NCBI GenBank assembly: GCA_945952425.1
Contig: CAMFIX010000021.1
Coordinates: forward strand, 1 to 14,892
DNA from: an uncultured Pseudorhodobacter sp.
GTDB lineage: Bacteria > Pseudomonadota > Alphaproteobacteria > Rhodobacterales > Rhodobacteraceae
Length of the DNA stretch: 14,892 nucleotides
Direction of reading: 5' to 3'
Shown piece after piece: positions 14,194 to 14,892 of the stretch. A model generated the notes under the pieces. The model had not been told where the DNA came from, did no database searches, and saw nothing but the letters and a program-made list of their open reading frames with translations. Position 1 is the first letter of the stretch. Each line of letters begins with the position of its first letter. The position numbers were made by a program, and so were the translations under genes.

Positions 14194-14892
14194 TGGCTCC
14201 GAAATTCGGCACGAGCGGGCTGCGCGGCCTTGTCACCGAGCTGACGCCGGAGCTGGTCGCCGACCATGTCCGCGCGTTTTTGGCCGTTACAGAGACGGAT
14301 GGCGGGCCCTTGTACCTGGGCCGCGACCTGCGGGAGAGCTCTCCGGCGCTGGCGGGGGTGGTGGCCGATGCCGCGCGGGGCGAGGGGGTCGCGGTCGTGG
14401 ACTGCGGCGCCTTGCCCACGCCGGCCCTGGCTTTGGCTGCCACTTCGGCGGGCGCGCGCGCCCTGATGGTCACCGGCAGCCATATCCCGGCCGACCGCAA
14501 CGGGCTGAAATTCTATGACCGCGCGGGCGAGATCACCAAGGCGCATGAGGCGGCGATCCTGGGTGCGCTTGGCCGGGCGCCTGCGGGCAAAACCGCGGGA
14601 ATAGAGACGCATTCCACCGCAGGCGCGCGTTATGCGGCGCGTTATCTGCAGGCCTTCCCCGGGGCGCTGAAGGGCGCGCGGCTGGGGCTTTGGGCGCATT
14701 CTTCGGTGGCGCGCGACCTGCTCGCGGGGCTCTTGCGCGACCTGGGCGCCACGGTCACGGAACTGGGGCGCTCGGACACGTTCATCCCCGTCGACACCGA
14801 AGCCGTCGACGAGCCCACCCGCGCGCGCTTGCGCGCCTGGGCATCCAGTGGCGCTTATGACGCGATCCTCTCCACCGACGGCGATGCCGACC
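14193..14892 (+). CDS. manB: Phosphomannomutase / phosphohexomutase, N-terminal part (runs off the window)
   Basis: Interconverts mannose-6-phosphate and mannose-1-phosphate, the substrate of ManC. The 233 codons present contain the N-terminal FGTSGLRG motif (5-12), LGRDLRESSP, the active-site phosphoserine loop TGSHIPADRNG with Ser96, and the start of the metal-binding loop DGDAD (D229, D231, D233) at the very edge of the window. Proteins of this family have about 450-475 residues, so roughly half is seen. The ATG overlaps the manC stop codon by one base, giving tight stoichiometric coupling. A dual phosphomannomutase/phosphoglucomutase role (AlgC type) is possible; the pairing with manC favours mannose. 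Confidence 0.93.
   Translation, partial: MAPKFGTSGLRGLVTELTPELVADHVRAFLAVTETDGGPLYLGRDLRESSPALAGVVADAARGEGVAVVDCGALPTPALALAATSAGARALMVTGSHIPADRNGLKFYDRAGEITKAHEAAILGALGRAPAGKTAGIETHSTAGARYAARYLQAFPGALKGARLGLWAHSSVARDLLAGLLRDLGATVTELGRSDTFIPVDTEAVDEPTRARLRAWASSGAYDAILSTDGDAD

Noticed and set aside
1..14892. tRNA, rRNA, CRISPR arrays and riboswitches
   Set aside because: No cloverleaf with a GTTCRA arm, no rRNA core motif, no regularly spaced repeats and no recognised aptamer were seen on reading both strands; a covariance search was not possible here.

Overview
The window comes from a high-GC alphaproteobacterium, most likely of the Rhodobacterales. The signs are strong G/C bias at third codon positions, a VPLPA-CTERM type surface protein, a full CtrA-type box, and IS1111- and IS30-family elements of kinds common in that group. 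No rRNA, tRNA or CRISPR array was seen. Overall it is a cell-envelope or exopolysaccharide locus with insertion-sequence debris at its left edge.

Layout. (1) About 50-2033: an apparently intact IS110-family (IS1111 group) element with a structured noncoding right end. It abuts a 5'-truncated IS30-family transposase, which is followed by the C-terminal tail of a second, different IS30 transposase. (2) 2224-6312, plus strand: a 1045-residue protein joining a SAM-dependent methyltransferase, a GT2 and a GT4-type glycosyltransferase, then a GalE-like sugar epimerase. (3) 6275-7180, minus strand: a GT2 glycosyltransferase of rhamnosyltransferase type, convergent with the epimerase and overlapping it by 38 bp. 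(4) 7181-8873: a 1.7-kb gene-poor stretch with an AT-rich patch, a small frameshifted minus-strand ORF and a frameshifted gene remnant on the plus strand. (5) 8874-9539: an exported VPLPA-CTERM-like protein behind a perfect TTAA-N7-TTAA site. (6) 9562-9587: a bidirectional terminator. (7) 9592-12282, minus strand: a class III aminotransferase fused to an acyl-ACP-reductase-like domain. (8) 12766-end, plus strand and divergent from (7): manC and a phosphomannomutase, cut by the window end, which together make GDP-mannose.

How the genes may work together. The phosphomannomutase and ManC would supply GDP-mannose. The epimerase would supply an epimerised nucleotide sugar. The glycosyltransferases and methyltransferase would assemble and cap a surface glycan. 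The CTERM protein is a candidate surface or secreted partner, since exosortase/CTERM systems commonly accompany exopolysaccharide loci. The aminotransferase-reductase fusion looks like a one-protein route from acyl thioester through aldehyde to amine. It has no obvious partner here and is the most unusual enzyme in the window.
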